DNA of 64,000 nt from Bactrocera neohumeralis. Lineage: Eukaryota > Arthropoda > Insecta > Diptera > Tephritidae. The translations under genes were made by a program, and so were the position numbers. How positions within the stretch are numbered: position 1 is the stretch's first letter; the number at the start of each line of letters is the position of its first letter. The notes below the pieces were generated by a model that saw nothing but the letters and a program-made list of their open reading frames with translations, was not told where the DNA came from and searched no databases. Shown piece by piece: positions 24,225-36,564 of the stretch. Location of the stretch: NCBI RefSeq assembly GCF_024586455.1, contig NC_065920.1, positions 49,187,824 to 49,251,823 on the forward strand, given 5' to 3'.

Positions 24225-24785
24225 TTAAACATTTAATCGAAATGTCATACCTTTTTTATTGATGTCAAAATCCTGATCATAAGTCATCCAGTCTGAACGC
24301 ACATTCTTACGCAAGTTAGTGTAATGGGAATTATGTAAGTTGTTCGACATGAATTTACCCTCTTGTGACCACTGACCGCCGGGCATATTTAAATGCGAGA
24401 ATTTATGCATTCCACCATAGGGATTTGGCACGTTGCTTTGCATCACTGCATTAAGGCTAACTGCCCCAAAGCAATCATACGATTGAACATGAGGATCTTG
24501 TACGCCAAAGCCAGTATTTGGAGCGGTTGTTGCTGTATTTGTGTTATCAGCAGTTATGTCTATATTAGACAAAACAGACTGGGCTTGTTGTGATAGTATC
24601 ACAGGACCAGTTATATCTCTTGTACGATTTGGTGAGAAGCGTGTAGTCTCAGCTGGATCGATGTTATTAGGCAAGGGTAACACAGCAACTCGAGTCTTAT
24701 TCTGACGTGCAGCAGTTGTATGCAACGGTTTTATCGCAGAAAGACCTGAAATTTGATTTGTTTTGTAAGTTTTCGTTATTTTCAA
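24225..24785 (-). CDS. Uncharacterised protein, possibly mitochondrial
   Basis: An open frame of 186 codons from ATG 24785, or an exon starting at 24745 after the possible acceptor 'aaatttcag', ending in MTFRLNV and a stop at 24225. I do not recognise the family. It is polar and Asn/Thr-rich. The segment PLHTTAARQNKTR near the start resembles a mitochondrial presequence cleavage region, and the C-terminal half (SDWMTYDQDFDINKKG) looks ordered and conserved in style. If 24745 is an acceptor, an upstream exon lies somewhere in 24.8-27.4 kb and was not found. It lies on the same strand, 124 bases before the start of the FAM210-type ORF, with no AATAAA between them (only ATTAAA overlapping its last codons). 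The two may share a transcript, or this may be a separate short gene. Confidence 0.6.
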   Translation of the reverse strand: MKITKTYKTNQISGLSAIKPLHTTAARQNKTRVAVLPLPNNIDPAETTRFSPNRTRDITGPVILSQQAQSVLSNIDITADNTNTATTAPNTGFGVQDPHVQSYDCFGAVSLNAVMQSNVPNPYGGMHKFSHLNMPGGQWSQEGKFMSNNLHNSHYTNLRKNVRSDWMTYDQDFDINKKGMTFRLNV

Positions 24786-25004
24786 ATGATATTAATTTAA
24801 AAAATAAATTCAATATTATTTGAATACTTGTAAAGCCACAATATTCGTTAAAATAAGATATTAAGAGAATACACTATATTGGAACACACAACTACAAAGT
24901 ATCTTAAGAAATAAAGACTTTTTTAAATGCTTTCCATTGTATTGTGTCTTTTGTTCATTTATATGTATTTATATACATATGTATGTACATGTACGCATGT
25001 ATTT

Positions 25005-25806
25005 AAAAACAAGAAAAAACATTAACTTCGGCTGCACCGAAGCTAATATACCCTTCACTGGTGCATTTCTTTCAATAACTATGTGTTCAGTTTGTAATTT
25101 TTCATAGATTATATTATTACCTTAAGCAGTAATCCATGTCAAATTTCGTGAAGATACCACGTCAAATGCGAAAGTTTTCCATACAAGCCCTTGATTCCGA
25201 TCGCTCGGTTTGTATGGCAGCTATATGATATAGTGAGCCGATCTGAACAATTTCTTCGGAGATTACATTGTTGCCTTAGAAAATAATCTAAACCAAATTT
25301 CGTGAAGATATCTTGTCAAATGCAAAAGTTTTCCATACCAGCACTAGATTCCGATCGTTCAGTTTGTATAGCAGCTATATGCTATAGTAAGCCGATCTGA
25401 ACAATTTCTTCGGAGATTACATTGCTGCCTTAGAAAATAATCTGTGCCAACTTTTGTGAAGATACATTGTCAAATGTGAAAGTTTTCCGTACAAGAACTT
25501 GATTCCGATCATTCAGTTTGTATGGCAGCTATATATTATAGTGATCCGATATCGGCAGTTCTGACAAATGAAAAAACCTTCTTGAAGAGAAAATGACGTT
25601 TGCAAAATTTCAAAACGATATCTTAAAAGCTGAGGGACTAGTACGTACATATATATACAGACAGACGGACAGACAGACATGGCTAAATCGACTCAGCTCA
25701 ATATACTCATCATTTATACATATAATTTATAGGGTCTCCGACGCTTCCTTCTGGGTGTTACAAACTTCGTGGCAAACTTAATATAACCTGTTCAGGGTAT
25801 AAAAAT
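25005..25806 (-). repeat. Complete copy of a hairpin-ended dispersed repeat (family A)
   Basis: About 800 bases. One end carries CTTCGGCTGCACCGAAG and the other ends in CCTGTTCAGGG; each can fold as a short hairpin. Inside are tandem units of about 154 bases, each with 'gccgatctgaacaatttctt', 'ggcagctatat' and 'gatatcttgtcaaatg' blocks (for example at 25237 and 25391). A (GACA)n run is at about 25660-25678. It is an inverted relative of the copy at 36565. No coding capacity. Confidence 0.8.
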
Positions 25807-25809
25807 GGT

Positions 25810-27240
25810 ACTGTGTATGTATGAACATTGTAATGCCCTTGAAATTATGAAAAATATTAAGTTTGATGTCTTTATACACCTACTTTTACAGTAGATTTCG
25901 TCTGCAGGAAAATAGTTTTGCTAAATACATAAATACATAGGTATGTGTACAATCTATATATTATTTAAGACGCAATTTCCCATTTGCATACACTTAAATT
26001 TCATTAGTTCATTGCCTGCGAGTATTATTGTTTATTTTTACGCTTTGTTCGCTATGAATATATGTATATTATTTGTTCAATAATTTACTTAAAATTTTTC
26101 CGAATAATATTTGTTGATGGGGTCTTGTCGGTAAAAATTCATAACTATATGCTTTCTAACATGTTCCTGAAAGTGAAGTAAGAATCTATTTACATATATT
26201 AATATATCTAAAGTTTTCAATTGACTTGATAAAACCTTTAGGAGGTATTTTGTTGTAAAATATATATGTTCATATTATTGATAGAATACAAATTTAAAAC
26301 TTTAATTGGAAGCTAAACACTTATATTCCGACTATATTTTCTCAGCACATTTAAATGTTCACATATTCACTCCATAATATTCAAAATCTTATATAGCCGA
26401 GCGGACAGGGTAAAGTATTTACATTTTGATTAAAACGTCCTTGAAATATGTAAACCAATTAGACCGGCTAATTGTTCATTTTACTTACTTAAAACGTCAT
26501 TAATATCTCTTCTATAACACAAAGGATTAATTGTGCCAATCCGACTTGCAGGAATAAGAACGTTCTTTGTATTATTAAACATTGTTAACTTTTCTCCCTT
26601 ATATTATTAAAGATGAGAATTTATTATTAAACTGAGTACAAATTCCTTAAACCAATGAAAATATTTGACATTTTGACATATGTGCCAGAGAACGTACGTT
26701 CTCTGTATGTGCATTCTAATGCATATGTTGCCATATTTATAAACTACTTTTATACAAGAAGATATCGTAACGCCATATCTATTTTATAAATTTATAGTTC
26801 TATTCTCCTGAATTTAGTGTGCCAAATTTTAAATTATTCATCTCAGAGTTTACATTTTCAAATAATATAATTCATAACATCTAAAGCATTCACCTACAAT
26901 ACAATAATACGACAAAAGTAATTAAAAACTTCCAACGCAGTTTTGAAATTTTCTTAAAATTTAAACATTTTTTATCATATAAAAAATTTTTGTTTTATTA
27001 ACGAATTCCATTTTATATCTCATCAACTAAATTTTTCACATTATTTATCCGTATTTCTTTTGCTAAAGATCACCACGAGATGTCGCCTAAGATGACACAT
27101 CGTCAGATGTCTCTGTTTTCGTTAGTAGGGTCGAGACAGGGATAAAAGTGAAATTTAGTGCAACTACGAAAATTGTTTTGATGTACGAAAAAACAATAAA
27201 CTGCCCTCATCAAATTTTATTTATTCACTTGTGTATGATT
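25810..27240. other. AT-rich intergenic region between divergent genes
   Basis: Lies between the minus-strand mitochondrial ORFs and concertina. I see no convincing ORF. It may contain the missing first exon and promoter of the ORF at 24785 and the promoter of concertina. Confidence 0.4.
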
Positions 27241-27546
27241 TTTAGGAAAGTGCAATTCGTTTCGAATCAGTTTACAAAATCGTAAACATTTACCAATACT
27301 CCATTGCTCCGGAATAAGGGCTGCTGCAGCAAAACGCAGCAGCAGCTTAGCGGGATTGTGATTAGTTAATGCAAAAGGAGGCTGTTTGGATGCGAGGCGA
27401 TATCATTGTGTTGAAATGTTGGCAATTAATAAGCAAAATAATTAAGTGTGAGGGTTTGACCCCGAAACTTTGGAGAACAAATATAAGGTTGTTTAATTAA
27501 GAAGAGGCGATTCGGGAACGGCCTTGCCCCGCCCTATATACACAAG

Positions 27547-30503
27547 ATGGGTGGTGACGCAGCGATTCGTCGCAGCGCTACGTTAACATCAACGCACAAT
27601 GAAATGGGTACAATGGCACACTTGATGGAAGGACAACGTGACTCTGAGCCGTACAGTACAAGTAGACAGGGTAATGGACTTGCGGCGTCAAGGTTTGCTT
27701 GCCTTCGTTGCTGTGGAAAATTCATTTCATATCTGGTACGTTTACGCAACACACCTGAAGAATTGGAACAACGGTATAAATCTCGAGAGATCGACAAATT
27801 TTTAGAAAAAGAAAAGCACACATTTCGCCGTCAGGTAAATAATGCATCTATACACAGTGTATTTACATATATGTATCTAAACCTATACAGATACACGTAT
27901 GCATGTTAATTGAACAATTGTATAGACATTAACATAAATATTGTATTAAACACACATAAATGTTACATATATTTTAGGTGAAGCTTCTGCTTTTGGGGGC
28001 AGGTGAATCAGGAAAATCGACTTTCCTCAAACAAATGCGTATAATACACGGTATTAATTTTGAACCCGAACTAATCCGCGAATACCAATATGTGATATAT
28101 CAAAACGTACTTCGAGGTATGCGTACCGTAATATTTTTATTAATTTGGAGTATGAAATTATGATATATGTATATGTTCATACATTTACAGGAATGCAAGT
28201 ATTGATTGACGCACGTCAAAAATTGGAAATCCCTTGGGAAAACAACGAAAGAGAAAACGACGCAAATTACGCCAAATTAATTGAATGTAGTAACGTAGAA
28301 ATCGACAATTTTATACAGTGGTCTCCGTACATTCGGAGACTATGGCAAGATCGTGGTATAAGGCGTGCTTATGAAAGGAGAAGAGAATTTCAAATTGTAA
28401 GTTTGCATCTACTAAAAAGCAATAGTTAAAAAAAGTTATACTTTTAAATATGCATTTCAGAGTGATTCTGTCAGTTACTTTCTAAATGATATTGACCGCC
28501 TTGCTACATATGATTATGTGCCAACCCACAAAGATATTTTGCATTGTCGGAAAGCAACCAAAGGGGTTTATGAATTTTGTGTAAAAATACAAGTAAGTAA
28601 TCATTTATTTTATTTTGAACTATTGTGCTACGGAACTCTTCATTACCTACCACTACCCTGAGTGGAGTATATTAAATTTTCCACGAAGTTTGTAATATCC
28701 AGATGGAATAAACTATTTATATAAATGATCAGAATCACTATATGCGTTGCTTTAGCTATGTCCGTCGGTCTATATATACGCCAACTAGTTACTCAGCTTT
28801 TGAGATATTAAATTATTGTCCAATACAGTGGGACACTCTAAAAAATGTTGATCGGCCACTATAGCGTATATGTACGTATCATTTATATTATCAATGCTTT
28901 AATTGAATTTGACTTCCTTTGCAAAATTTCATTGCCCAAATCACATTCACAATGCCTTTGCATCAATTGTAGCGTTATAAGTACATAACAATGCATAATT
29001 GCGCCCACAGCTCAGTTTCATTAATTAATTTATATGTACATATATATTTAGTATGTGTATGTTGTATCAATGACAGGTTCAGCGCTATGTGTTGAATACT
29101 AGCTTTTACACATTTAAAATCTTAATACATATGTACATCTCAAATAAAAATTTGCATTATGTTGTACATATATACATATGTACATATATTTCTTTTTTTA
29201 TTAGTCGTTAAATACTTTTTGATAGATTCAAAATTTTATATATGTATACCATTCGTCAATTTATCGAAGAAAAAGTATTATATAATTATTTTCAAAACTC
29301 GGCTTAATGAATTTATACTATATTTATATTTTGACAGGATTGCGTATTTTTCAACTAAAAATTTTTGTATTAAAAAGTTAATATTAAAATTTTAATCCCT
29401 AAATCGGATTTAATAATGGAAATTTAATTTTTTAATATCAAAATTTTTAAACTAAAAATACTTTTAACAAAAGAAATAAATTTTTTTGTATATCAAAAGC
29501 AGGAAGAAGTAGAATAAAAAGGAAATATTTACATATTTCTAAACTATGTTAATATTTAATTAAAAATAAGCAATAGAACACGAAGTACGCTAGCGTGAAT
29601 TGATTTAAAATTCAGATTTTTCTTATTATTAACTTTCTATTCACATTTTTGTCTGTCATCTAGTTTTTTTTCAATCCGAAAAATTAATTTTAAATTATTG
29701 ACTCAGGATAATTTTTTTTTATATTTTTTAATTCGGTATTTAAGATTAAAATTTTCATTCTTTATTTTTAAGTCGATTAATAGTAGCTTTTAAAAACTTA
29801 TTTTTATTTTTCAATCCGATACTTGGTACTTATTAAAAATTATATTTAATTAAGATTTTTGGGAATACAAAGTGTTAGTTCAACTGCCTGTTTACTGCAT
29901 TATTTGCAACCCTATATTAACATATCTTATATTTTCTTTCAGAACATTCCATTTGTGTTTGTTGATGTTGGTGGCCAGCGTACTCAACGACAAAAGTGGA
30001 CAAAATGTTTTGATTCATCTGTAACATCGATCATTTTCTTAGTCTCCAGTTCAGAGTTTGATCAAGTCCTCGCTGAAGATAGGTAATGTATAAATCCAAA
30101 AAAAAAAAATTATAGCTACTTTTTTAACTTTTTTTTTATAAACAGAAAAACCAACCGATTGGAGGAATCGAAAAACATATTCGACACGATCGTGAATAAT
30201 AATACGTTTAAGGGAATATCAATAATACTATTTCTAAACAAAACTGATTTGCTTGAGCAAAAAGTACGCAATCCAGAGACTGATATCCGCTGGTATTATC
30301 CCCAATTCAGCGGGAACCCACATTCACTGCTCGATGTGCAAAACTTTACATTGCAAATGTTTATGAGTGTGCACAAAAGTCCGCAAAGCCGCATCTATCA
30401 CCACTTCACCACTGCCATAGACACAAGAAATATGAAAGTTGTATTTAATTCAGTCAAAGATACAATATTACAGCGAAATTTGAATGCTTTGATGTTACAA
30501 TGA
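27547..30503 (+). CDS. cta: Concertina, heterotrimeric G protein alpha subunit of the G12/13 class
   Basis: Six exons: 27547-27834, 27978-28116, 28191-28396, 28461-28592, 29943-30082 and 30146-30503, giving 420 residues with consistent phases. Features in order: a Cys-containing N-terminus (CLRCC) likely to be acylated, the alpha-N helix, P-loop GAGESGKST near residue 104, CRKATKG with the switch I Arg, DVGGQR near residue 263, NKTDLL near 333, and TTAIDT near the C-terminus. The best match in flies is Concertina, which acts below Fog/GPCR signalling to RhoGEF2 and drives apical constriction in gastrulation. Intron 4 is long (1.35 kb) and very AT-rich. The ATG at 27547 opens the frame after a GC-richer leader. 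Confidence 0.97.
28660..28870 (+). repeat. Partial family A repeat in intron 4 of concertina
   Basis: 'ccctgagtggagtatattaa' and 'aatgatcagaatcactat' match the start of the copy at 36565; the rest is absent. Confidence 0.55.
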
Positions 30504-30991
30504 AAATGGAGCAGCTAGTTGAGTGTCCTAATAACCCTCATGTTGTCGGCATATTTGCATCACCACAGTCGAGGATTATTTAAATAACATATGCCACGGA
30601 AATACAACAAACTCGAAATGCATGTATGCTTATAATTTGCATATATATATTTATTTGTTACATTGGTGTAAAAGAAAAAAATAACTCCAAAATCCATTTA
30701 AAGTGCATTTTTCAAAAAGTGCCACTAAAAAGGGCTAATACATATGCATATATCAGTGTGTAAAAAATTTAATGTACATATATAAAAATTGTTTTGAATA
30801 TTTATACGTTTATACTTACCGTATATAAGAATCAAATGTATTCATAAACTTTATAAATATGCTGTATTTATATACTATATTTATAATCTAATTATATTTT
30901 TGCATAATGTATAAAGAATATCATATTTGTTAACATTGAAGTGGACGATATTATTGAAGAATAGCACAAAATATCAATATAAAGCATAAGC

Positions 30992-31255
30992 AATAAATGC
31001 GGACTAACTATCGCAATTTATATAAACATACATACACAAAGTTATATATGATATACATATAAATATATAATAGTTTTGACGTAACAGATTTTACAAATTT
31101 TCTACTAACATTTACGCATATAAAACATATATTTTTATATAAATATTCATACAACAGAAAAGTAATATTATCCACGCCTCTTTAACAAATTAACTATTCA
31201 ACCAAGGTTTATTGTGATCCATGTATTTTATCGCTTTATAAATCGATCAAATAAA
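30992..31255 (+). terminator. Concertina 3' UTR with two candidate poly(A) signals
   Basis: AATAAA at 30992-30997 and at 31250-31255, about 0.5 and 0.75 kb after the stop. The sequence between is very AT-rich. Confidence 0.4.
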
Positions 31256-31544
31256 TTGTCCCTTTAATATTTAAATATAAAATATATATAAAACTAAGGC
31301 ATCGAAATGTATGCGTGCATCTTTTTTTATGTGAGAAGAGAAGAGATCAAGAAGATTTAAAAAAAATAGTATCGTAATTATTTATTTACAGTGTCTCAAA
31401 AGTAGGTATACATATAAATTGCACTTGTATGGGAATATTGTTATATTTGTGGCAAAATGATTCACATACATTTACGCAATCGTAATTAAGATAACGAAGA
31501 AAATCTATATGATATCTAAGAGCTACCATGTTGAGTATTTTACT

Positions 31545-31775
31545 GTTTTTGTCGTTGTTGCAGCCGTAAGAAACATCCCTGAAGCCATTTGTCAGAATGC
31601 TGCAGAATTGACGGATTAAAATCCGTTTACGTTCCGGTTACGTAGACCCAAATGTGATGAGAACGGTTTGCTTGAACGTTCTTGTTGTTGTTGTAGCGGT
31701 AGAAAACATTCCTGGAGCAATTTCGAGAAATGGAGCCGAGTTGATTACCCTTGGTCGGATAAAAATTCAGTAATT
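31545..31775 (+). repeat. Two tandem partial copies of a SINE- or MITE-like repeat (family C)
   Basis: Copy 1 (about 31548-31665) and copy 2 (about 31678-31772) both start with 'gttgttg.agc.gtaagaaacat'-type sequence and share 'attcctggagcaatttc' and 'gttgattacccttggtcgg'-like blocks. Related pieces occur at 36412-36548, 45838-45918 and 60305-60382. Non-coding. Confidence 0.55.
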
Positions 31776-31839
31776 TTTATCAATTTTCATCAAATAACTG
31801 ATTTTCAATTAACTCAATTACAAACTGATATTTATACTA

Positions 31840-32240
31840 AGAACAGAGTATATTAAAATGCTATAAAGTTTGGATCACCCAATAGGAAATGTCACGAGAG
31901 GATAAAAAAACTATATACATATAAATGATCAGCATAACGAGCTGAGTAGATTTTTTATTTGATAAGATAACTTCACGAAAAGGACCACAATAGCATGTAT
32001 CTTTACACACTCAACGATGAAAATCAAGTTCATGTATGAAAACATTTTTAGTCGACAACATATTTAGTACGTATTATAGTTCAAGGCAACGGTACAATCT
32101 TCGACGAAATGGTTCAGAAAAGAACGACTATAGCATATAGCTGCCTCACAAACTGAACGATGAAAATCAATATCTTGTATGGAATTTTTTGTGTCTGAGA
32201 AGGGTATTGCAGCTTCGATGAAAAGAAGTTAACGTTTTTT
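31840..32240 (+). repeat. Eroded family A repeat
   Basis: Blocks 'agagtatattaaaatgctat', 'aatgatcagcataacgagct' and 'gcatatagctgcc' match the family in order. The ends are decayed. Confidence 0.55.
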
Positions 32241-32249
32241 TAGTTTTCT

Positions 32250-35200
32250 ATTGCAAATGAAGTTAGCTGAGGAATACTTAAAAGAATGCAAAGTTTGTAA
32301 CTAAAACCTTTATAAAGTCTGCTATGCTTGTTTATTTACAGAATATGTACATATATATTATTTACGACGAGAGTTCCCAGCAATAAAGTGCAGTTGGAGC
32401 TAGGTCCGTAACTTGAATGTATTTATAATTGACCAAGTACTCTAATCACTGTAGGAGTAATTTATGCTGCTACAACAATTTTATAACAGCACAACGACGT
32501 GAATTAATAGCAGTTGAAGACCTTTTGCAACAATAACCCACAGACGAAGGTATTGGAATTCATGAAACTAATACGAACTGATATAGAAATAATACATCAC
32601 CAAACCACAAATGAGTTTCTAATTAATTATTCTTTTTAACACACATTATTATTCTTCTCATAAATTGTCATTTTTGTTTTCTTTATTTATTATATATATA
32701 TTTTTTTTTTTTTTTTGAGTTTACAGTTTTGCAAAAAGAGATCCATTAGTGAATACATGAATTATTCTTTAATAATTGCACACAATTTAAATGTTTGTTA
32801 TACTAAAACATTTACGCATTATAAACACATTTTCGTGTTAATTTTTTCTTTTACTACAAAAAAAATAGTAGTGTATAAAGTGGTGATGTGTATAAAATTA
32901 TATTTACTAGTTTTCGTGCATTAATGTGCAATTCACAAATTTTTGTAACATTATTTATTATAAGCTAAAATTATATACTAAATTAAAATAGTTGGTTAAC
33001 TCATATTTTTGGCTGTAACATATTCTTTTTTTTTTTTGTTTTTTGCTTAACATTATTAGGTTTTCACAGAAGCTTTAAATTTTATTGGTGATATAGCTAA
33101 TAATATTATATTATAAGGCAAAATAGATTTAAAACGAATTTAAATATCCACAGAATTTTAATGTTCTTTTAATACTTCAAAATAAATTTGCAAGTTTGAT
33201 TAGTTGTTAAAGATTGCCGTCAATTTACTTAAAATAAATTGTTGATGATATTGCAATGTATGTTGTAGTAATTCTATTATTATATTTTTAATAAAACAGA
33301 TAGTTTAACATAATAAAAAATAATAAACAATATTTTTTTGCCTTTTGATACGTCAAAATCAAACAATTTAGTTCAAAAAAAGAACATTAATTACCATCTC
33401 TCAATGTTCTGCTATTCCGAAGTTTTTCGTACTCAAATGGTAGTTACAAAATTCGTATACTGCCATTTTGGTTTGCATTGATAAATTTTTGTGTAAATCT
33501 TTTAACCTAAGTTTGTTAAAATTTTAGTGTATTCATAGATTTGTGAAATTTAATGAATATCCAAAAACATACTTTTCATTTCATCTTCTTCAGAATCAAT
33601 ATTATTTATATTTAATCTTTTTAATTTTGTGCGCGTCATTATTTTTTAATTTTTTTTTTGTGTCATAATAATAATTTAAGAAAATACTAAATATGTATAT
33701 ACTTAAAATTTACTAGCACCTTGGCAATTATAAATAAAATTATTAAACCTATTTGGAGACATCTCAATATGCAAGAAACATAACTTTTGAAAGGATTCAC
33801 TGAACATTGCATTCCTTTATGGGTTTTTGAAACTGGCTAAAATATATAAAATGTGTAATGATTTGTTATTTTAATAAATTCTTTATTAGATCGAATATTA
33901 TTTAGTATTCTTTGCACCTTTTTAAAATAGACGGCTTTGGTCACCATAGTAAATATAGTTTTAACTGTTCGTAAAAAGTTGGACAAGTTGGACTTATAAT
34001 TTTCAGGAACTTGGAAGCAGTAGTCAGTCCTATACCATACTGCAGTCCTGTAAGTTATTTCGATCTGCATTCATGTAATGTGGTATTTGAGTTGAATAAT
34101 TTTAAGACTTGTGAACACAATGCGTATTCAATAAAAAAAATATAATCATAAACACAAAAATATTAAATTGTTTTAAATTGCTGTTTAAATTATTTTAATT
34201 AAAAAAGAAAATTTCGGCTATTCCTCCGATTAGGTCGCACCTTGATTTACTTATATTAATCATTTGTTAAAAGAACAATTTCCCAGGTGTCTTTTTTGAC
34301 GGTGTTTTTTTATTTTTTTCAAAATTTTGTTTTCCAAAAAATATTAAAATATTTAAAAATATATTATTTTCATTCTTCAACCCTGGCCGATACGGCATCA
34401 GTATGTCCCGATGATATTATTGTTTCCGTTCATTAAATACAATAAATATATCCAACTTTTTTTTTTTAATTTACATCAAAACGAGACAAATATAATCATC
34501 TTTTTACCAGTTTAAAGAAATTTTGTGTCACAATAAAACAATTATTTTTTCTGTGTACATTTTTAAGCAAATCGGATAGGCGACACAATCGGAATGAAAG
34601 CAAAAGTAACCTTTAGTTTTGATTTTTCGTAGTCAACAGGCACTATTAAGATGCTTTGTTTTATAAATCAAAATATATATTTAAAGACAAATTAATTCTT
34701 TAAAAATTATTGCATTTTTTTATGAAAACAATTGTTTCACATAACGATTCCATAAGTTCTTACACTATTGGAAGCTAAATATATTAAAAAAATAACTAAA
34801 ATATGTTTAAAAAAAATTTTTATGAAAATACTGCCCTAGGGTTTTTAAGTTCTAATAATTTCTTGGCAAAAAATAATACCATATATACTAAAATACTCTA
34901 ACCAATAACTGAAAATAGTATTACCAGGACGGATGAAAGTAATACACTTAAAGTGTTAATTGAAAGTTGCCATCAATGTGTCACTGTCCTCAATGTATCG
35001 CTAAATTAAATGTCTAACTCTGCAAAGGTACCTAATTCAAGATTTTTGAACATAAATATGTATTTTCATGTGTTTTGTAATCACATAAATACATAGTATG
35101 TATACTTAATTTTTTTTTATTTCTACATTCGCTTCCATTTGGCTCATTTTGTTAGTTCACCTTAATTGTAATGTATTAGAAACCAAAACAGCTCAAACGC

Positions 35201-35560
35201 AATTTTCTATGTTATGTAGAGCTTCAAGTTCCAGTACTTGTTGATAACTTAAGGGAGTCGGTCAAAAACAGTAAATATAATACTTTTGTCTTTGTATAAA
35301 TGGATTCGGTCTAAAACATAAAATATAGTTTATAAACGTTTTGTAATAGAGAACATACAGTAAATAATAAACTTAAAAATTATAGATTAATTACAATAAC
35401 TAAGGGTAGAGGCAGTATAAACGATAATAGTACGAGTATACCTTTTTCGTGGATCAACTTAAAATTATGTTTCCTAAAACCAATAAACTACTGTCCGATA
35501 TACTTGTATGACTACGTATCCATCCATGTACATTTTAAGCCTTAATTTTATATATTTCTA
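32250..35560. other. Very AT-rich intergenic region between concertina and Rab30
   Basis: Long A and T runs and no convincing gene on either strand. Part of the low-coordinate-facing end (up to about 35.6 kb) should be the Rab30 3' UTR. Confidence 0.5.
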
Positions 35561-35611
35561 AAAGCTATGTTCGTCAAATATTTATATGTAAATCTTGGTA
35601 ATTACTTTTAC

Positions 35612-36348
35612 CTAAGTGTTGCTTCTACTGTTACCATTTTCACAATTTGTTTGACTAGTATTGCTGCTAAAACCGCTACAACAACTATTTTGAGTTGCTT
35701 TTGTGCCAAAATTACCAAGTCCAATTGCATCTGCGGTAGTTTTATTCACATTTGTGCCGTCTTTACTGCGCGCCTGATCAATTAGCTCAGCTGCAATCTC
35801 ATAAAATAGGCGTTCAACATTTTCGGCTTCTTTGGCTGATGTTTCCAGAAAATACATATCATGTTGTTTAGCAAATTCTTCACCAATTTGTGTTGGTATT
35901 TCCCGATCATCGCGATCTGTTTTATTGCCAACGAGTATTTTTAAAACTTTCGAATTCGCATATTCCTGTATTTCACGCAACCAATCAGGTAAACAGTCGA
36001 ATGTTGGTTGACAGCTTATGTCATAAACAAGAATCAGTGCATGTGCTGACCGATAATAACTTTGTGTTATTGATCGAAAACGTTCCTGACCTGCAGTATC
36101 CCATATTTGCAGCTATACGTTTAGAGTAAATATGAAAATTTAGTTTTTATATTATTTTAAAAGTTTTATTTTCGTACCTTTATTTTTTCGCCTTCAACTT
36201 CCACAGTTTTGATCATAAAATCAACGCCGATGGTGGCTCCTTGGCCAGGTGGAAATAGACCTTGTGTGAACCTGCGCACCAAACAAGTTTTTCCCACACC
36301 CGCATTGCCAACAAGTACAATTTTGAAAAGAAATTTGTAGTCCTCCAT
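35612..36348 (-). CDS. Rab30: Rab30, small GTPase of the Golgi
   Basis: Two exons on the minus strand: 36348-36178 and 36112-35612, giving 223 residues. G-box motifs are complete: GNAGVGKT (P-loop), the switch I Thr in GATIGVDF, WDTAGQERF (switch II), NKTD and ETSAK. MEDYKFLFKIVLVGNAGVGK is characteristic of Rab30, a Golgi-associated Rab that in flies also acts in morphogenesis. An oddity is the tail: a Cys-Cys pair (NSCC) lies 21 residues before the stop, whereas human Rab30 ends only three residues after its Cys pair. The stop is followed directly by GTAAAAG, a possible splice donor. A partial family C repeat and a complete family A repeat lie just upstream. Confidence 0.95.
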
Positions 36349-36411
36349 TATTACCTATTTTTTAGCTGTAAATAAAAGAAAAGAGTTTTAGTGTAATCAT
36401 TATAGTATACA

Positions 36412-36548
36412 GTGAAGAAGATCCAATCCCACGGCAGTCGTGAAAGGACTGTCAACTCGGCAGAATTCTGGCACTACAACAACTACAAGAGAAGGGAGAA
36501 CAGAGACATTTTCTCCCGGAGTTCTCACGGGAGCCTGGTGCTTTGCAA
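36412..36548. repeat. Partial family C repeat upstream of Rab30
   Basis: 'cactacaacaactac', 'ggcagaattctg' and 'ggagttctcacggg' match, in opposite orientation, the repeat at 31678. It directly abuts the family A repeat that begins at 36565. Confidence 0.5.
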
Positions 36549-36564
36549 CAATATTTTGCATATT

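Noticed and set aside
27300..27350. CAG/CTG-rich near-palindrome before concertina
   Set aside because: Common low-complexity leader sequence; no evidence of a structured RNA.
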